NCBI RefSeq assembly: GCF_016765775.1
Contig: NZ_JAESVN010000009.1
Span: 1-64,000 of the forward strand
Length of the DNA: 64,000 nt
Reading direction: 5' to 3'
Source of the DNA: Szabonella alba
GTDB lineage: Bacteria; Pseudomonadota; Alphaproteobacteria; Rhodobacterales; Rhodobacteraceae
This document shows positions 25,843 to 35,732 of the stretch, in pieces. The position numbers were made by a program, and so were the translations under genes. A model generated the notes under the pieces. That model saw nothing but the letters and a program-made list of their open reading frames with translations, was not told the DNA's origin and made no database searches. Within the stretch, counting starts at the first letter, position 1, and every line of letters starts with the position of its first letter.

Positions 25843-27930
25843 TCAAGCGGAAAACGACAGCGGTGACCGAAATGCCGGATGCAGGCTGGCGGGTGCCTCG
25901 GTCTCGGCCTCTCCCCGATCGGGATGCGCGACGCGCGGACGTCCCGAAGCGGTGACGGTCAGCGTGGCCTCGATGAACATCGGTCTGCCCTCGATTTCGG
26001 CCTCGCGGATATCGCGGGCCACCGAAACCAGAAGATCCTCGGCCCCGGCCAGCCTTGCCCGAGCCTCGGCCTCGGCGCGCAGGGTGGTCTCCATTGCCTC
26101 CATCGCCGCCCCGGGGCTGGTGAAGCGTTCCGGCCCATAGGACATATGGGCGGTGAACTGCCCCTCGCCCGCGGAACTGACCACGCCGGTCAGCCGCTGA
26201 CTGATCTGCCCGACGACGGCCCCGATGGCATTGGCGACGCCTGCATGATCGGGCAGCACCATCCGCGCCCCCAGCCGCTGCCCGACCGCGCCGTAATAGA
26301 CCGGGGCTGACGCACCCAGCCCGATCACCGGCACGGCCAGCCGGGCGGACATCTCGACAATGCCGCGATGGTTGTCCAGTCCGGCCAGAACCAGCGGATG
26401 CGCGGCCAGCGCGGCCTCATCGCCCGCGCCCGCCAGACCGGGATCTCCGGCAAAGGCGGCCTCCAGCAGGCAGGTGACGGTCTGGGCGGTCAGCTGATCG
26501 ACGACCGCCTGCGCCAGTGCCGCGCCATCGGCCGCGATCCGTTCGCCATTGCCGCCGCGCCGCCGGGCCATCAGGTCCAGCGCCTTCTGCGCCGCCGCTC
26601 CGTCCCAATCCGCCAGATTGCCCAGCACATGGCTGGCATCCGACGGCGTCACCCCCGACAGCATCACCAGCCCCCGCGCCACCAGACGATCCAGCGCCGC
26701 CCCTTCAAGCCGCGAGGTCAGCGCGCGGTCCAGCGGCATCGCGGTCGTGATCCGGTCCAGCAATGCGGCCTCACGCGCCGCGAGGCCCGTGCCCGCCACG
26801 CGGATCCGCCCCGGCATCGGGATCACGAAACGCCCGTCATATTCCCCCGCGATCCCGGTCGACAGCGCGCGGTCCAACGCGGCATGGACCATTTCGGCAT
26901 GATCCACCGCCAGCAGCGAGACCGGCACCAGACGGCGCGGCCCCAGCCGCAATTGCGCCGTCAGGCCACCCTGCAGCAGATGCAATTCACTGTCGCCGCC
27001 CAAGCCCGTGGTGCGCATCGCGACCGCATCGACCATGGTGCGAAAGCCCCCCACCCGTGCGCCCATCGGGTCGATTTCGGGCAACCCGCCGCGCAGCAGG
27101 GCCACATCCGTTGTCGTGCCGCCAATATCCGAAACCAGCGCCTCGGATTCACCGGTCAGCCAGCGCGCGCCGACGATCGAAGCGGCGGGGCCGGAAAGGA
27201 TTGTCTCGATGGGCCGTTCGCGCACCATCGCCGCCGAAATCAGTGCGCCGTCACCGCGCACCACCATCACCGGCGCGGTGATGCCGCGGCGTGCCAGATG
27301 GGTTTCACAAGCCGTGACCAGCCCGTCGATCATGCCGATCAGCCGCGCGTTCAGCACCGCCGTCAGCGCGCGTTTCGGCCCGTTCAGATTGGCCGAAAGC
27401 TCATACGAGCAGGTGACTGCGCGCCCGGTGACACGGCGGATCAGATCGCGCGCGGCGGCTTCATGCGCGGGGTTGCGGGTTGCAAAACGGGCCGCGACCG
27501 CGTAGCCCTCGACCTCCAGCCCCGCCAGTGCGCGTTCCAGCGCCGCCAGATCCAGCGCCGCGGCCTCGGTTCCGGCATGGCTGTGACCGCCCGGAAGATG
27601 GATCACCGGATCGCCGCGCATCGCCTCTTCCAGACCGGCGCGGGTGAAATCATCGGCATCGAACCCGATGAAGACCAGCGCGACACGGCCCCCCTGCCCT
27701 TCGACCAGCGCATTGGTCGCAAGGGTCGTGGACAGCGAAACCATCGTGACATCTCCCTCCTCCACCCGGGCGGCGGCAAGGGCGGCATCAACCGCACGGC
27801 CGATGCCCAAGGACAGATCCGCCCGCGTGGTCAGCGATTTCGCCTTGCCCAGAACCGCATCGGCAACCGCATCCAGCACCACCGCATCCGTATAGGTTCC
27901 ACCCGTATCGACGCCCAGAAACAGGGTCAT
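25843..27930 (-). CDS. Hydantoinase/oxoprolinase family protein, subunit A type
   Basis: A 695-residue actin-fold ATPase-like enzyme of the HyuA/AcxA/5-oxoprolinase family. Seen: the phosphate loop GVDTGGTYTDAVV at the start, TTLATNALVEGQGG, VMVVRGDGALISA, ETILSGPAASIVGA, and SDIGGTTTDVALL. Members open hydantoins, oxoproline or carboxylate ketones and usually act with a HyuB partner encoded next door. No HyuB gene is present here, so partner and substrate are unknown. The ATG at 27930 precedes the conserved start; the frame open to 28185 has no family features. Confidence 0.85.
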   Translation of the reverse strand: MTLFLGVDTGGTYTDAVVLDAVADAVLGKAKSLTTRADLSLGIGRAVDAALAAARVEEGDVTMVSLSTTLATNALVEGQGGRVALVFIGFDADDFTRAGLEEAMRGDPVIHLPGGHSHAGTEAAALDLAALERALAGLEVEGYAVAARFATRNPAHEAAARDLIRRVTGRAVTCSYELSANLNGPKRALTAVLNARLIGMIDGLVTACETHLARRGITAPVMVVRGDGALISAAMVRERPIETILSGPAASIVGARWLTGESEALVSDIGGTTTDVALLRGGLPEIDPMGARVGGFRTMVDAVAMRTTGLGGDSELHLLQGGLTAQLRLGPRRLVPVSLLAVDHAEMVHAALDRALSTGIAGEYDGRFVIPMPGRIRVAGTGLAAREAALLDRITTAMPLDRALTSRLEGAALDRLVARGLVMLSGVTPSDASHVLGNLADWDGAAAQKALDLMARRRGGNGERIAADGAALAQAVVDQLTAQTVTCLLEAAFAGDPGLAGAGDEAALAAHPLVLAGLDNHRGIVEMSARLAVPVIGLGASAPVYYGAVGQRLGARMVLPDHAGVANAIGAVVGQISQRLTGVVSSAGEGQFTAHMSYGPERFTSPGAAMEAMETTLRAEAEARARLAGAEDLLVSVARDIREAEIEGRPMFIEATLTVTASGRPRVAHPDRGEAETEAPASLHPAFRSPLSFSA

Positions 27931-28051
27931 ATCCGTATCGTCCTTGCTATTGCTGCAAATTCCGGACGAAGTGCCCGGCCCGCCGGAACCCTGCCGCGTT
28001 TCCGCCGCCGCAACAAGTCCCTGCCCCAGGCACGCGGCGCCGCAGCACCCT

Positions 28052-29437
28052 TCAGTCGCCTGCGGGCGGATCGCGCCTGCGACGGCGATAGGCGGGCGGG
28101 ATGCCCTGCTGATCGCGGTATTTCGCGACAGTGCGCCGCGCAATGGCCACGCCGTCAGCAGACAGAAGCGCCGCAAGCCGGTCATCGCCCAATGGCGTCG
28201 CCGGATCCTCGGCCGCGATCAGGGCGGCGATCCGCGCGCGCAGCGCCGCCGCCGACAGATCCGCACCGCCAGCCAGCGGCAGGGCCCGGTCCGTGATCGG
28301 GTCGATCAGCGGTTCGGGAAGAAGGGCGGATTTGCGCCCCTCCGCCCCCCCCCTGCCGCCGAACAGCGCCCGCAGCCAGATCGTGCCGCGCGGCGAATCG
28401 AAACTGACCCCCGCCACGGCCCGGCTGACAGTGCCGGGATGCAGCCCCAGCCCCACCGCCACATCCGCCATGCGCAAGGGGCGCAGCGCCGCCATCCCGT
28501 GATCCAGCATCGCGGCCTGATGCGCCAGCACGGCGCGGGCCACGGCCAGCAGGGTGCGGTTGCGGCTGGCGACCTGACGCTGGACCTCGCGCGCGGCGGC
28601 CAGCAGGCCGGGGCTGCCCTCCTGCCTCGCCGCGCCGATCCCCTCGCCCCGGATCGCGACATCCGGCAGGGCCGAGCGGTTGAGCGCCACCTGCCAGCCG
28701 CCCGCCGCGTCTTTCGAGACCAGCAGATCGGGTTCGCGCAACGGGGCCGCCCCCTGCCCGAAGCGGGCGCCGGGTTTGGGATCGAAACCGCGGATCACCC
28801 GCAGCGCGGTCATGACCGCCGCGACCGGCGTCTTGCACATGCGGGCCAGACGCTCCACCTCTCCGGCCGCCAGAAGGTCCAGATGATCCAGCACGCAGGA
28901 CATCAGCGGATCAAGCCGCCCGGCCTCTTGTGCCTGCAGACGCAGACATTCTGCCAGCGAGCCCGCGAACAACCCCGTCGGCTCGGCCTGTTGCAGCCGG
29001 GTCAGCACGGCGCGGGCCTCGGCCTCGGTGGCACCCGCCTCGCGCGCAATGGCCGCAAAGTCTGGCCCGAGCCAGCCCGAGGGTTCCAGAGCCTCGACAA
29101 AGACCATGCCGATGGCCTGAGCCCGTCCCGCAGGCAGAAGGCGGCGCATCTGCCCCATCGCATGGGCATGCAGTCCCGGCGCCCCGGCGGCGATGCGGTC
29201 GGTCTCGGACAGATCGCTTTGCAGGGCGCGGAAGGCACTGGTCCAGCGCGGGGTCCATTCGCCCGGGGCGGGTTCCACCGGCACCAGCAGCAGATGCGGG
29301 TTTTCGGCGGCCTGTTCCTCAAGATAACGGTTCAGCCCGTTCGCATCATGGCGCAGAATGCGGATCGAACTGGCAAGCCCCGCCGAAAGCTGCAGGCGCT
29401 GGCTTTGTTCCAGCCGGGTTCCGGGGCCTCGTTGCAT
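28052..29437 (-). CDS. rpoN: RNA polymerase sigma-54 factor
   Basis: Sigma-54 recognises -24/-12 promoters and needs enhancer-binding ATPases. The protein has 461 residues, at the short end for the family. Region I is visible as LEQSQRLQLSAGLASSIRIL, followed directly by the core-binding region, with little of the acidic region II. Near the C-terminus lie the helix-turn-helix and the RpoN box ARRTVAKYRDQQGIP. The ATG at 29437 begins region I. The common neighbours hpf and ptsN are absent, so this may be one of several rpoN paralogues typical of Rhodobacteraceae. Confidence 0.93.
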   Translation of the reverse strand: MQRGPGTRLEQSQRLQLSAGLASSIRILRHDANGLNRYLEEQAAENPHLLLVPVEPAPGEWTPRWTSAFRALQSDLSETDRIAAGAPGLHAHAMGQMRRLLPAGRAQAIGMVFVEALEPSGWLGPDFAAIAREAGATEAEARAVLTRLQQAEPTGLFAGSLAECLRLQAQEAGRLDPLMSCVLDHLDLLAAGEVERLARMCKTPVAAVMTALRVIRGFDPKPGARFGQGAAPLREPDLLVSKDAAGGWQVALNRSALPDVAIRGEGIGAARQEGSPGLLAAAREVQRQVASRNRTLLAVARAVLAHQAAMLDHGMAALRPLRMADVAVGLGLHPGTVSRAVAGVSFDSPRGTIWLRALFGGRGGAEGRKSALLPEPLIDPITDRALPLAGGADLSAAALRARIAALIAAEDPATPLGDDRLAALLSADGVAIARRTVAKYRDQQGIPPAYRRRRRDPPAGD

Positions 29438-29760
29438 GATCCGCCTTCGGGTGCCGTTCTGTCGGACTGTGCCGCAAAGACTAGGCCGGGCCGGGCCGGT
29501 CTGCAACCGGCGCGGGCGCGATCCGGATGGATTTCGGGCGAAAGGCAGGGCGGGCATGGCCAAAGGGGGCACCTGATCCGGCAAGGGCCTGCGCGATGGT
29601 GGCTGCGGGAGCCTCCGGCAGAGGTATCTGGACCAAGATGAATGGGGGGCCTGTTTGCAATCTTGGCGACCTCGCCGCGCGCAGCAGGATGGTTTATGGC
29701 TGGCAGGGGGACATGCCCCGGGGGGCGGCGGGCGAAATGGCGACAGGGGCGATAACAGAC
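29438..29760. other. Divergent intergenic region between rpoN and the FAD oxidoreductase
   Basis: These 323 bp contain no convincing gene. They hold one copy of the GAGGTATCT...AAGATGAATG repeat (29611-29648) and G-rich sequence near the downstream start. No clear promoter was recognised. Reading frames running through it from 29527 have no protein-like features. Confidence 0.6.
29611..29648. repeat. Intergenic repeat (GAGGTATCT...AAGATGAATG type)
   Basis: GCCTCCGGCAGAGGTATCTG followed by GACCAAGATGAATGGG matches the copies at 10721-10757 and 18085-18113, including the CCTCCGGC lead of the first. Confidence 0.5.
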
Positions 29761-30858
29761 ATGCATGACCTGCTGCTGATTGGCGGAGGACATGCCCATG
29801 CGCTGGTCCTGCATCACTGGGCGGCCTCCCCGGATCCGGGCATCCGGATCACGCTGGTCGATCCCAATGACGAGGCCCCCTATACCGGCATGTTGCCCGG
29901 TCTGATCGCGGGCCATTACCCGCGGGACGAGATGATGATCGACCTGCGCCGGTTGGCCGCACGGGCCGGGGCAGAAATACGGCGCGACCGGGTGGTGGCG
30001 CTGGACCGCATTGGCGGGCGGGCGAGGCTGCAAGACGGGGACTGGCTGCGCTATGATGTGGCCAGTCTGGATATCGGCATCGGATCGGGCCTGCCCGGTC
30101 TGCCGGGCTTTGACCGTTACGGCGTCGCCGCCCGTCCTTTGGGCGATTATGCAGGGCGATGGGCGGCATTTCTGGCGGACTGCCCGCAAAGGCCGCAGGT
30201 CGTGATCATCGGGGCCGGGGTCGGCGGGGCGGAACTGGCCATGGCCTCGGCCCACCGGCTGCGCGCGATGGGGAGCAGGCCGCAGGTGACGCTTCTGGAA
30301 CGCGGACCGCGCATCCTGCCCGGACTGCCCGGGGGCGCACGGCGGCGGATGCTGGCGGCCCTGACCGCACAGGGGGTGGATCTGCGCTGCAATGCGGTGC
30401 CTGCCCGACTTGCACCACAGGCGGTGCATCTGGCGGATGGCACGGAAATCGCCTCGGATTTCACGGTCTCGGTCGCGGGGGCGCGGCCACAGGGCTGGCT
30501 GACCGAAACCGGCTTGGCGCTTGACGCGGGATTCGTGACCGTCTCACCGCAGTTGCGCAGCAGCGATCCGAGGATTTTCGCGGTCGGTGACTGCGCCCAT
30601 ATGGCCCATGCGCCACGCCCCAAGGCCGGGGTCTTTGCGGTGCGGCAGGCGCCCGTTCTGGCGCAGAACCTGCGCGCGGCGCTGACCGGATCGGGCGATC
30701 TGCGGCGCTATGACCCGCAGCGTGATTATCTGAAACTGATCTCGTTGGGGGGCAAGGCCGCATTGGCCGAACGCGGTGGGATCGTGCTGCAGGGCGGCTG
30801 GCTCTGGCGATTGAAGGACCGGATCGACCGGGGTTTCATGGCGCAGTTCCGGGACTGA
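29761..30858 (+). CDS. FAD-dependent pyridine nucleotide-disulphide oxidoreductase (NDH-2/SelD-associated type)
   Basis: A 365-residue flavoprotein. The FAD loop is LLIGGGHAHALVL, PYTGMLPGLIAGHY is characteristic of a type II NADH dehydrogenase-like subfamily, the NAD(P) loop is VVIIGAGVGGAELAMA, and FAVGDCAHM binds the FAD. The GGGHAH start resembles, from memory, the N-terminal part of bacterial fusions of an NADH dehydrogenase-like domain with selenide water dikinase. No SelD part is present here, so function remains general: quinone or small-molecule reduction. The start at 29761 immediately precedes the FAD motif; ATG 29737 is an alternative. It is convergent with the MFS gene. Confidence 0.78.
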   Translation: MHDLLLIGGGHAHALVLHHWAASPDPGIRITLVDPNDEAPYTGMLPGLIAGHYPRDEMMIDLRRLAARAGAEIRRDRVVALDRIGGRARLQDGDWLRYDVASLDIGIGSGLPGLPGFDRYGVAARPLGDYAGRWAAFLADCPQRPQVVIIGAGVGGAELAMASAHRLRAMGSRPQVTLLERGPRILPGLPGGARRRMLAALTAQGVDLRCNAVPARLAPQAVHLADGTEIASDFTVSVAGARPQGWLTETGLALDAGFVTVSPQLRSSDPRIFAVGDCAHMAHAPRPKAGVFAVRQAPVLAQNLRAALTGSGDLRRYDPQRDYLKLISLGGKAALAERGGIVLQGGWLWRLKDRIDRGFMAQFRD

Positions 30859-30867
30859 CCGGCCCGA

Positions 30868-32049
30868 TCAACGCGGGCGGCGCAGCAGCGGTGCGATCAC
30901 CAGCACAAGGATCAGCGCGGCGGCGGCAAAGGCAAAGGCCATGCGCAGCCCGAAACTGCCCGCGATCAGGCCCAGAACCGGTGGTCCGACGAAATAGCCG
31001 AAATAGCCCAGCAAAGTGGCGCGGGCGATGGCGCGCGCCCGCGCCTCGGGTGCGGCAAGGCGACCGACCAGCGTAAAGGCCGTGGGCGCGATGACCGAGG
31101 CACCGATGCCCATCACGACAAAGGCACCATGCGCCATGGCCGGGCTGGTCGCGAAAGCCGCCGCCAGCGCGCCCGCACCGGCCACCACCGCCCCCGCCCG
31201 CAACAAAAGCACCGGGTCCACCCGGTTCGCCAGCCCCTGCCCGAAAAGCCGCGCCACCCCCATCGTCACTGCCATCAGCGCCGGTCCCATCGCGCCCTGT
31301 GACGGGCTTCCGCCCAGCGTCTGTTCGATATGCAGGGCTGACCAGCTTTCAGCGGCGTTTTCAGTCAGGAAGGCGATCAGCACCAGCGCACCGCCGATCA
31401 GCGGCACCGCCCCCAGCCCGCCCGTTCCCGGGGCCGGTCGTCCGAGCCCGTGGATGCGCCCGTCCCGTTCAATCGTCGCCAGCGCCAGCAGCAGCGCCAG
31501 CCCCGCCATGACGCCCATGACCATGCCCGGCCCCCAACCCGCAGCGCGCATCGCCCCGGTCAGGATTGCCCCCGCCGCATAGCCGAAGGAATAGGCCGCA
31601 TGGCAAAGGTTCATCAGGGCCAGTCCGCGTTCATTCTCCATCTGCGCGACACGGGCATTCATCAGAACATCCGTCAGGCCGGTCGCCGCCCCGCAGGCCA
31701 TCATTGCCAGCGGAAACAGCAGCAGCGAGGCCGCCTGCCCCGGCAGCGCGAAGGCCAGCGCCATGACCAATGCGGCCACGGGAAGCGCCACCCGCCCCAG
31801 CGCATCGCCGGTCCGGGGCGCGGCCAGCATGGCCAGCACCGCCGCCACCGGCGTCATCAGCAAAAGAAGGCCCAGCCGTGCCTCGCCCACCCCCAGCATG
31901 GATTTCAGATCGGGCAATACCGCCGCAAAGGTCCCCCAGAGCATCCCCATCGCCGCGAAAGCCGCAAGCGCAGGCCGCACCAGCAGCAAAAGCGCCGGAA
32001 CGGTCAGCGGGGCGTGTGGTGGCCTTGGCGGGGACATCGACGCGGTCAT
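30868..32049 (-). CDS. MFS transporter
   Basis: A major facilitator superfamily permease of 393 residues with about 12 hydrophobic helices. An MFS pattern is visible in [15 protein letters not shown] after the second helix and in [20 protein letters not shown] in the second half, resembling sugar or drug exporters of the FucP/YbjJ kind. Substrate unknown. The ATG at 32049 (MTASMSPP) is used, with 32037 as an alternative; the reading frame to 33030 overlaps rplY on the other strand and is not coding. It is divergent from rplY. Confidence 0.85.
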   Translation of the reverse strand: MTASMSPPRPPHAPLTVPALLLLVRPALAAFAAMGMLWGTFAAVLPDLKSMLGVGEARLGLLLLMTPVAAVLAMLAAPRTGDALGRVALPVAALVMALAFALPGQAASLLLFPLAMMACGAATGLTDVLMNARVAQMENERGLALMNLCHAAYSFGYAAGAILTGAMRAAGWGPGMVMGVMAGLALLLALATIERDGRIHGLGRPAPGTGGLGAVPLIGGALVLIAFLTENAAESWSALHIEQTLGGSPSQGAMGPALMAVTMGVARLFGQGLANRVDPVLLLRAGAVVAGAGALAAAFATSPAMAHGAFVVMGIGASVIAPTAFTLVGRLAAPEARARAIARATLLGYFGYFVGPPVLGLIAGSFGLRMAFAFAAAALILVLVIAPLLRRPR

Positions 32050-32289
32050 GAGCCCGGGGCTATCGCGGAAGCGCGGGCCCGGCAAGGCCCGGCAGCAGGC
32101 ATCTTGCGCCGCGCAATCCCGACACCGCCCCGACGACGCCACGACTGGCCGGAAATCCACCCGATTGCCCCGGCAAAAGGTCGGAACCGGGCCACTTTCC
32201 TGCTTTCCCTTGGGCCAAATCCCCGCTATAGCCCCCCGGTCGCGTCGCACACCCTTGGAGGGCGGCGGATATATATATGGAGAACTGCA

Positions 32290-32904
32290 ATGGCTGGTGA
32301 GATTCCGGATCTTATCGCCGAGGAACGTAAGGGGACAGGCAAGGGGGCCGCCCGTCAAGCTCGTCGTGAGAGCTACGTTCCCGGTATCGTCTACGGTGGC
32401 GGCAAGGACCCGCTGCCGCTGAACATCAAATACAACTACCTGCTGACCAAGCTGAAGGCCGGGCGCTTCCTGTCCACGCTCTTCAACCTCAAGGTCGAGG
32501 GTCAGGAAGACGTGCGCGTGATCTGCCGCCATGTGCAGCGCGACGTCGTGAAGGATCAGCCAGTGCATCTGGACCTGATGCGGCTGCGCCGCACCAGCCG
32601 GATCAAGCTGTTCATTCATGTGGATTTCATCAACCACGAGTCGGCCCCCGGCCTGAAGCGTGGCGGCACGCTGGTCGTGGTGCGTCCCGAGGTTGAACTG
32701 GAAGTGACCGCAGGCGACATTCCGGACCACATCACCGTGGATCTGGATGGCCGCAATATCGGCGATGTCATCCATATCAACGACATCAAGCTGCCCGAAG
32801 GCGCGACAGCGACCATCGACCGGAACTTCGTGATCGCGAATATCTCGGCTCCGTCGGGGCTGCGCTCGTCCGACAATGAAGAGGCCGAAGAAACCGAGGA
32901 GTGA
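32290..32904 (+). CDS. rplY: 50S ribosomal protein L25 (CTC/TL5 form)
   Basis: Binds 5S rRNA in the large subunit. At 204 residues it is the long form with an additional C-terminal beta domain. Seen: [21 protein letters not shown] at the N-terminus, [13 protein letters not shown], and [20 protein letters not shown], ending in an acidic tail ([11 protein letters not shown]). GGAGA lies just upstream of the ATG. It is followed by a hairpin and then pth, a frequent rplY-pth pairing. Confidence 0.96.
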   Translation: MAGEIPDLIAEERKGTGKGAARQARRESYVPGIVYGGGKDPLPLNIKYNYLLTKLKAGRFLSTLFNLKVEGQEDVRVICRHVQRDVVKDQPVHLDLMRLRRTSRIKLFIHVDFINHESAPGLKRGGTLVVVRPEVELEVTAGDIPDHITVDLDGRNIGDVIHINDIKLPEGATATIDRNFVIANISAPSGLRSSDNEEAEETEE

Positions 32905-32929
32905 TCCCGGCACGGCAGTGACAAGACCG

Positions 32930-32957
32930 GAACGCGGGGGCCATGGCCTCCGCGTTC
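32930..32957 (+). terminator. Hairpin after rplY
   Basis: GAACGCGG and CCGCGTTC arms extend inward through one G-T and three G-C pairs to a CATG loop, giving 12 pairs. TGCATTT follows. Confidence 0.6.
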
Positions 32958-33104
32958 TGCATTTGCGGGCCCGGATATCCGGGAAAGCCGGTGATTGCGC
33001 CCCGATCCCAAGACCCGCGCCTGCGGCCAAGCCGGTTGCACCGCCCCCTGCCCTCGCCTAATCCTTGCACGGCAGTCGCAGGACTGGCCGGAAGGGAAAC
33101 GGAT

Positions 33105-33935
33105 ATGAAACTGATCGTCGGTCTGGGCAATCCGGGCGCCGCCTATGCAGGTAACCGCCATAATATCGGCTTCATGGCGCTGGACCGGATCGCGGCGGAT
33201 CACGGGTTTTCACCGTGGAAATCCGCCTTCCGGGGCAAGACCTCCGAGGGGCGGTTGGGGGCAGAAAAGGTGCTGCTGCTCAAGCCCGAGACGTTCATGA
33301 ACCTCTCGGGTGACGCCGTGCGGGCCGCGATGGACTGGCACAAGCTGACGCCTGCCGATGTGATCGTGCTGCATGACGAACTGGACCTTGCCCCCGGCAA
33401 GCTGCGGCTGAAACAGGGCGGCGGCCATGCGGGCCATAACGGGCTGCGTTCCATCCATGCCCATATCGGCGAGGCCTATGGCCGCGTGCGGCTGGGGATC
33501 GGCCATCCGGGGCATAAGGACGCCGTGGCGCGCTATGTGCTGCAGGATTTCGCGAAGGCCGATGCCGACTGGCTGGATGCGCTTTTGCAGGGCGTATCAG
33601 AGGGCGCGGTGGCGTTGGCCTCCGGGGACGGTCCGCGCTTTACCAATGCCGTGGGCCTGCGCATGACGCCGGAGCGGGAGACGCGGGGCGGTGACGGAGG
33701 AACAGGCAAGCCCAAGGGCGGCGCGAGGCCCGCGCCGCGCCCTGCACGGCCCGAGGGCAGTGGACCGGTCAAGGATGGGTCGGGCAAGGATGGGCATGCC
33801 AAGGCCAGTTTGGCAAAGGCAGATCCCGGTCCGGACGGTCCCGCGGCCAAGGCCGCCCCTCCATCGCCCGCCGCGCAGGAAGCAGAGGCCCCGCCCTCGG
33901 CCCTGCAGAAACTGATGGACCGCTTCCGCCGCTGA
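33105..33935 (+). CDS. pth: Peptidyl-tRNA hydrolase
   Basis: Releases peptides from prematurely dissociated peptidyl-tRNA. The catalytic core occupies about residues 1-188: LIVGLGNPGAAYAGNRHNIGF with the catalytic His, PETFMNLSG, LHDELDL and GGGHAGHNGLRS. A C-terminal extension of nearly 90 residues rich in Gly, Pro, Ala and Lys follows and ends in an ALQKLMDRFRR helix. The core is normal; such tails occur in Rhodobacteraceae and have no known role. GGAAGGGA precedes the start. Confidence 0.96.
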   Translation: MKLIVGLGNPGAAYAGNRHNIGFMALDRIAADHGFSPWKSAFRGKTSEGRLGAEKVLLLKPETFMNLSGDAVRAAMDWHKLTPADVIVLHDELDLAPGKLRLKQGGGHAGHNGLRSIHAHIGEAYGRVRLGIGHPGHKDAVARYVLQDFAKADADWLDALLQGVSEGAVALASGDGPRFTNAVGLRMTPERETRGGDGGTGKPKGGARPAPRPARPEGSGPVKDGSGKDGHAKASLAKADPGPDGPAAKAAPPSPAAQEAEAPPSALQKLMDRFRR

Positions 33936-33961
33936 CCCTTCGTTCCAGACAGAGATCTGCC

Positions 33962-35041
33962 ATGCTTTCCGACAGTCCTGCCCAAGCCGCGATCCGTGAA
34001 AGTTTCCGCCATCAGGCCGGGATCTGTGCCGCGATGGAGGCGCCGCTGACAGCACAGGTGCTGCGGCTGGTCGCCGATCTGCTGGACGCCTCGACCCCGC
34101 TGGGGCGTGCGGTGCTGGACTGGCCGGGCGATCCCGGCCCCGGCGCGGATGTGCTTGCGCTGCGGCTGGCAGGCGGGCTGCATGCGCTGTGCCTTTCCGG
34201 GGCCGATCCCGCGCTTGCCGCCGCCTATGCCGATGGCGGCGACGAAAGGTTGCGCGCGGCCCTGTCGCACAGCCTGCTGACGCGGCAGGCGGATCTTCTG
34301 CCCTGGCTGGACAGCCCGCCGCAGACGAATGAACTCCGCCGCTCGGCCGCGCTGATCCCGGCGGCGCATTGGCTGAGCCTGCGGTTCGGTCTGCCGTTGG
34401 TGCTGTCCGAACTGGGGTCAAGCGCGGGCCTCAACCTGATCTGGGACCGTTACGCGCTGGCGGCAGGGGGCCGGACCCTCGGCCCTGACGATGCGGTGAT
34501 TAACCTGACCCCGGACTGGCGCGGCAGGCCGCCCGAAACCGACGCCCCGGTCATCGCCGCCCGCGCCGGGGTGGACCGCAGCCCCATCGACCCGGAACGG
34601 GACCGGCTGCGCCTTCTGGCCTATCTCTGGGCCGGGCAGGATGCGCGGATCGCGCGCACAGGCATTGCAGCCGCCGAGGCGTCAAGGCTGGGCCACCGGG
34701 TGACGAAGGGCGATGCGGGCGACTGGCTGGAAACGCGGCTGGCCGACCGGCATCCGGGCCATCTGCATCTGATCTATCACTCGGTGACATGGCAATACTT
34801 CCCGGCCCCGCTGCAGGCGCGCTGCGATGCCCTGCTGGCGGCGGCAGGCGCACAGGCCACGCCCAAGGCCCCGCTGGCGCATCTGTCCTTTGAAGGCGAC
34901 GGCACCGAACCGGGGGCGGCGCTGCGCCTGCGGCTCTGGTCCGGGGCGGGGATGGAATGCATAAACCTTGGCCGCGCCGATTTTCACGGCCGCTGGATCG
35001 ACTGGCAGGCCCCGCCTGCATGCAAGGCCGGGGCTGGCTGA
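33962..35041 (+). CDS. DUF2332 family protein
   Basis: A 359-residue conserved protein of unknown function. Typical segments are FRHQAGICAAMEAPL near the start, NELRRSAALIPAAHWLS, LPLVLSELGSSAGLNL (a glycine-rich methyltransferase-like loop), and LHLIYHSVTWQYFP. The GSSAGLN loop suggests a SAM-binding-like fold, but no activity is established. It follows pth by 26 bp in the same direction. Confidence 0.82.
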   Translation: MLSDSPAQAAIRESFRHQAGICAAMEAPLTAQVLRLVADLLDASTPLGRAVLDWPGDPGPGADVLALRLAGGLHALCLSGADPALAAAYADGGDERLRAALSHSLLTRQADLLPWLDSPPQTNELRRSAALIPAAHWLSLRFGLPLVLSELGSSAGLNLIWDRYALAAGGRTLGPDDAVINLTPDWRGRPPETDAPVIAARAGVDRSPIDPERDRLRLLAYLWAGQDARIARTGIAAAEASRLGHRVTKGDAGDWLETRLADRHPGHLHLIYHSVTWQYFPAPLQARCDALLAAAGAQATPKAPLAHLSFEGDGTEPGAALRLRLWSGAGMECINLGRADFHGRWIDWQAPPACKAGAG

Positions 35042-35277
35042 CAAGAACGGCGCGCAGTGCAGCCCCGAGCCGACGACGGCCGCGCAAGGGATGGTTCTGC
35101 CGGAGAATGGCTTGCCCGGGGCCTGCACGGGCCATATGTCTGAAGGCGTCAGCGCGGAATGGTCATCGCACCGACCCCGCCCCCCTTTCGCCTGCCGGGT
35201 CTCCCGGAACGAACGGCCGGATTTCGCGACCCTGTCGCGCGGCCCGGCATCATCCGCCCGATCAAAGGAGAATCGCC

Positions 35278-35652
35278 ATGATGGAACCATCGCTCAATGT
35301 CATGGGGGAGGTGCTGGAACCCTGTTCAACCGCCCCCCTGACCGGGTTTTTCCGCAATGGCTGCTGCGATACCGGACCTGCCGACCGGGGTAGTCATACG
35401 GTCTGCGCGGTGATGACGGCGGAATTTCTGGCGCTGTCGAAATATCTGGGCAATGACCTGAGCACGCCGCGCCCCGAATACGGCTTTGCCGGGCTGAAAC
35501 CCGGGGATCGCTGGTGCCTCTGCGCGGACCGTTTCCTGCAGGCGCATGACGAAGGCGCAGCCCCGCAGGTCAACCTTGCCGCCACCCATCGCCGCGCGCT
35601 GGAGGTGGTGCCGCTTCAGATCCTGAAGGAGCACTCGACAGACCTGCCCTGA
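35278..35652 (+). CDS. DUF2237 family protein
   Basis: A 124-residue protein of a small conserved family of unknown function. Seen: NVMGEVLEPCSTAPLTGFFR, NGCCDTGPADRGSHTVCAVM, LGNDLSTPRPEYGFAGLKPG, and DRWCLCADRFLQA. The conserved Cys residues (CC near 29, C43, two in WCLC) could bind metal; this is a guess. GGAG lies upstream of the ATG pair at 35278/35281. The 236 bp before it hold no recognisable feature. It ends at a repeat/terminator shared with convergent trpB. Confidence 0.85.
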   Translation: MMEPSLNVMGEVLEPCSTAPLTGFFRNGCCDTGPADRGSHTVCAVMTAEFLALSKYLGNDLSTPRPEYGFAGLKPGDRWCLCADRFLQAHDEGAAPQVNLAATHRRALEVVPLQILKEHSTDLP

Positions 35653-35663
35653 CGGCATCTGCC

Positions 35664-35716
35664 CTTTTTCTGTCCAGAACTATCCCGGGGGGTGCAGGGG
35701 GGCAGCGACCCCCCTG
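35664..35716. terminator. Repeat-associated bidirectional terminator between DUF2237 and trpB
   Basis: CTTTTTCTGTCCAGAACTAT followed by CCCGGGGGG is a copy of the 9951 and 43273 palindrome arm. It runs into a perfect hairpin, CAGGGGGG (35695-35702) and CCCCCCTG (35709-35716), between two convergent genes. Confidence 0.65.
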
Positions 35717-35732
35717 TTGCCATCCTGTCCGG

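Noticed and set aside
26368-28296. A 642-codon open frame antisense to the hydantoinase-type gene
   Set aside because: No recognisable motif; the opposite strand has conserved ATPase loops.
30868-33030. A 720-codon version of the MFS protein
   Set aside because: The extension lies antisense to rplY and has no membrane-protein character; the transporter starts near 32049.
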